In this document: positions 54,148 through 54,575 of the stretch, piece after piece
Numbering within the stretch: position 1 is the first letter of the stretch
Layout of the letters: each line of letters opens with the position of its first letter
Assembly: GCF_024626525.1 (NCBI RefSeq)
Contig: NZ_JANJGU010000022.1
Span: forward strand, 1 to 54,575
From: Lederbergia panacisoli
GTDB lineage: Bacteria; Bacillota; Bacilli; Bacillales; Bacillaceae_C
Direction: 5' to 3'
Length of the DNA stretch: 54,575 nt
Made by a program: the position numbers and the translations under genes
Notes under the pieces: model-generated
Database searches by the model: none
What the model was told of the DNA's origin: nothing
Seen by the model: only the letters and a program-made list of their open reading frames with translations

Positions 54148-54459
54148 GCTCCAACTCTCTATATATTCCTCTATATGATCTGCAGGATTAAGAACGGTAT
54201 ATCCATGGCATACTTCTACCTTTTTGGGTTTAAGTTCTTTAATGATGGCACTGCTTTTTACCGCTTCGTTCATGTCTGGTGTAAAAATAGATATCGGACG
54301 ATGGAGTTTTCCCTTTTTCGATGTGAAGAGGTCACCCGCTAATAACACTTGATCTTTTTCGTGAAAATAGGCGACATGTCCGGGAGAGTGGCCAGGTGTA
54401 AGGTACGGGGTGAGTCCTCCGATTGGCACTAGATTCTCTGTTTCATTTGGTAGTGTCAA
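54133..54459 (-). pseudogene. Metallo-beta-lactamase-fold hydrolase, 5' end missing
   Basis: Only the C-terminal part of the fold is present: the third His motif in TPGHSPGHVAYF, the bridging Asp in LLAGDLF, and the last His in EVCHGY. The N-terminal half with HxHxDH is absent; upstream of 54460 the frame reads VFIELL and then meets a stop at about 54475, and the sequence no longer resembles this family. The apparent start is a TTG without a ribosome site. The gene looks like a YflN-type hydrolase cut by an insertion or rearrangement. Confidence 0.7.
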
Positions 54460-54575
54460 AAGTTCTATGAAAACTCAATAGATACTCAGTTCCCTTTCCA
54501 GTTATTAGTGGAATGACTCCGCAATCGCCCTTGACAAACACGCCAATGGTTTGAATTCAGGGTAACAAGGGCGAA
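54460..54575. other. Unidentified sequence disrupting the MBL gene, possible IS end
   Basis: No coding frame of any family is visible. Arms TCGCCCTTG (54525-54533) and CAAGGGCGA (54566-54574) form a nine-base inverted repeat at the window edge. The sequence is consistent with the end of a mobile element continuing to the right, but I cannot name a family. Confidence 0.35.

Noticed and set aside
1-54575. Prophage, integrative element or biosynthetic gene cluster
   Set aside because: No integrase, structural phage genes, attachment-site repeats, NRPS/PKS or RiPP genes were seen; genes are ordinary metabolic, transport and regulatory units.

Overview
The window looks like a chromosomal segment of a low-GC Gram-positive spore-former relative, most likely a member of the Bacillaceae. 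Reasons: strong AGGAGG-type ribosome sites, frequent GTG and TTG starts, U-tract intrinsic terminators, and typical Bacillus gene families (BceRS-AB, Frl fructosamine catabolism, SwrC-type RND pump, HxlR, PgeF, SelO, an ATPase-less sugar ABC transporter). I see no rRNA, tRNA, prophage, CRISPR array or replication origin. Both ends hold a gene broken by foreign sequence: a 7TM sensor kinase on the left, cut by what looks like the right end of an IS200/IS605-type element, and a metallo-beta-lactamase-fold gene on the right. The segment may therefore be bounded by mobile elements.

Layout. 1-4.6 kb: broken kinase, alpha/beta hydrolase, serine hydrolase, acyltransferase. 4.8-8.7 kb (minus): alternative polyamine pathway genes (carboxynorspermidine dehydrogenase and decarboxylase) behind a long structured leader RNA, then a small unknown protein and an acyl-CoA thioesterase. 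8.9-11 kb: LysR regulator and serine hydrolase. 11.4-16.8 kb: ABC exporter, DUF1854 protein and second ABC exporter, both exporters with an N-terminal cytosolic domain and zinc ribbon. 16.9-17.9 kb: a toxin-antitoxin-like pair whose PIN toxin is frameshifted. 18.1-20 kb: GlcNAc PTS transporter. 20.3-24.7 kb: BceAB transporter convergent with its BceRS two-component system. 25-31 kb: MATE transporter and fructosamine (frl) genes with matching promoter/operators, then a TolB-like propeller and a sugar-phosphate isomerase-like protein. 31-37.7 kb: SelO, PgeF, TetR and an RND pump. 37.8-41 kb: aldo/keto reductases, an epimerase and HxlR. 41.4-45 kb: zinc-ribbon protein, ModAB without ModC, TetR with a membrane protein. 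45-48.5 kb: RlmD-type rRNA methyltransferase, small proteins, GH43 glycosidase. 48.7-51.9 kb: sugar ABC transporter. 51.9-54.1 kb: an F420 ligase-like protein divergent from a LysR regulator.

How genes work together. Several local regulons can be read from the DNA: a BceR-type box before bceA; nearly identical promoter/inverted-repeat units before the MATE gene and frlB; two copies of one 22-bp operator before a tetR and its downstream membrane gene; palindromes in the tetR/RND and HxlR/epimerase intergenic regions; and cre-like sites near sugar genes. The strongest candidate for something undescribed is the roughly 475-nt leader of the carboxynorspermidine operon. It has a good promoter, a dense series of hairpins and one or two intrinsic terminators just before the first gene, which is the layout of a riboswitch or attenuator of a class I cannot assign.
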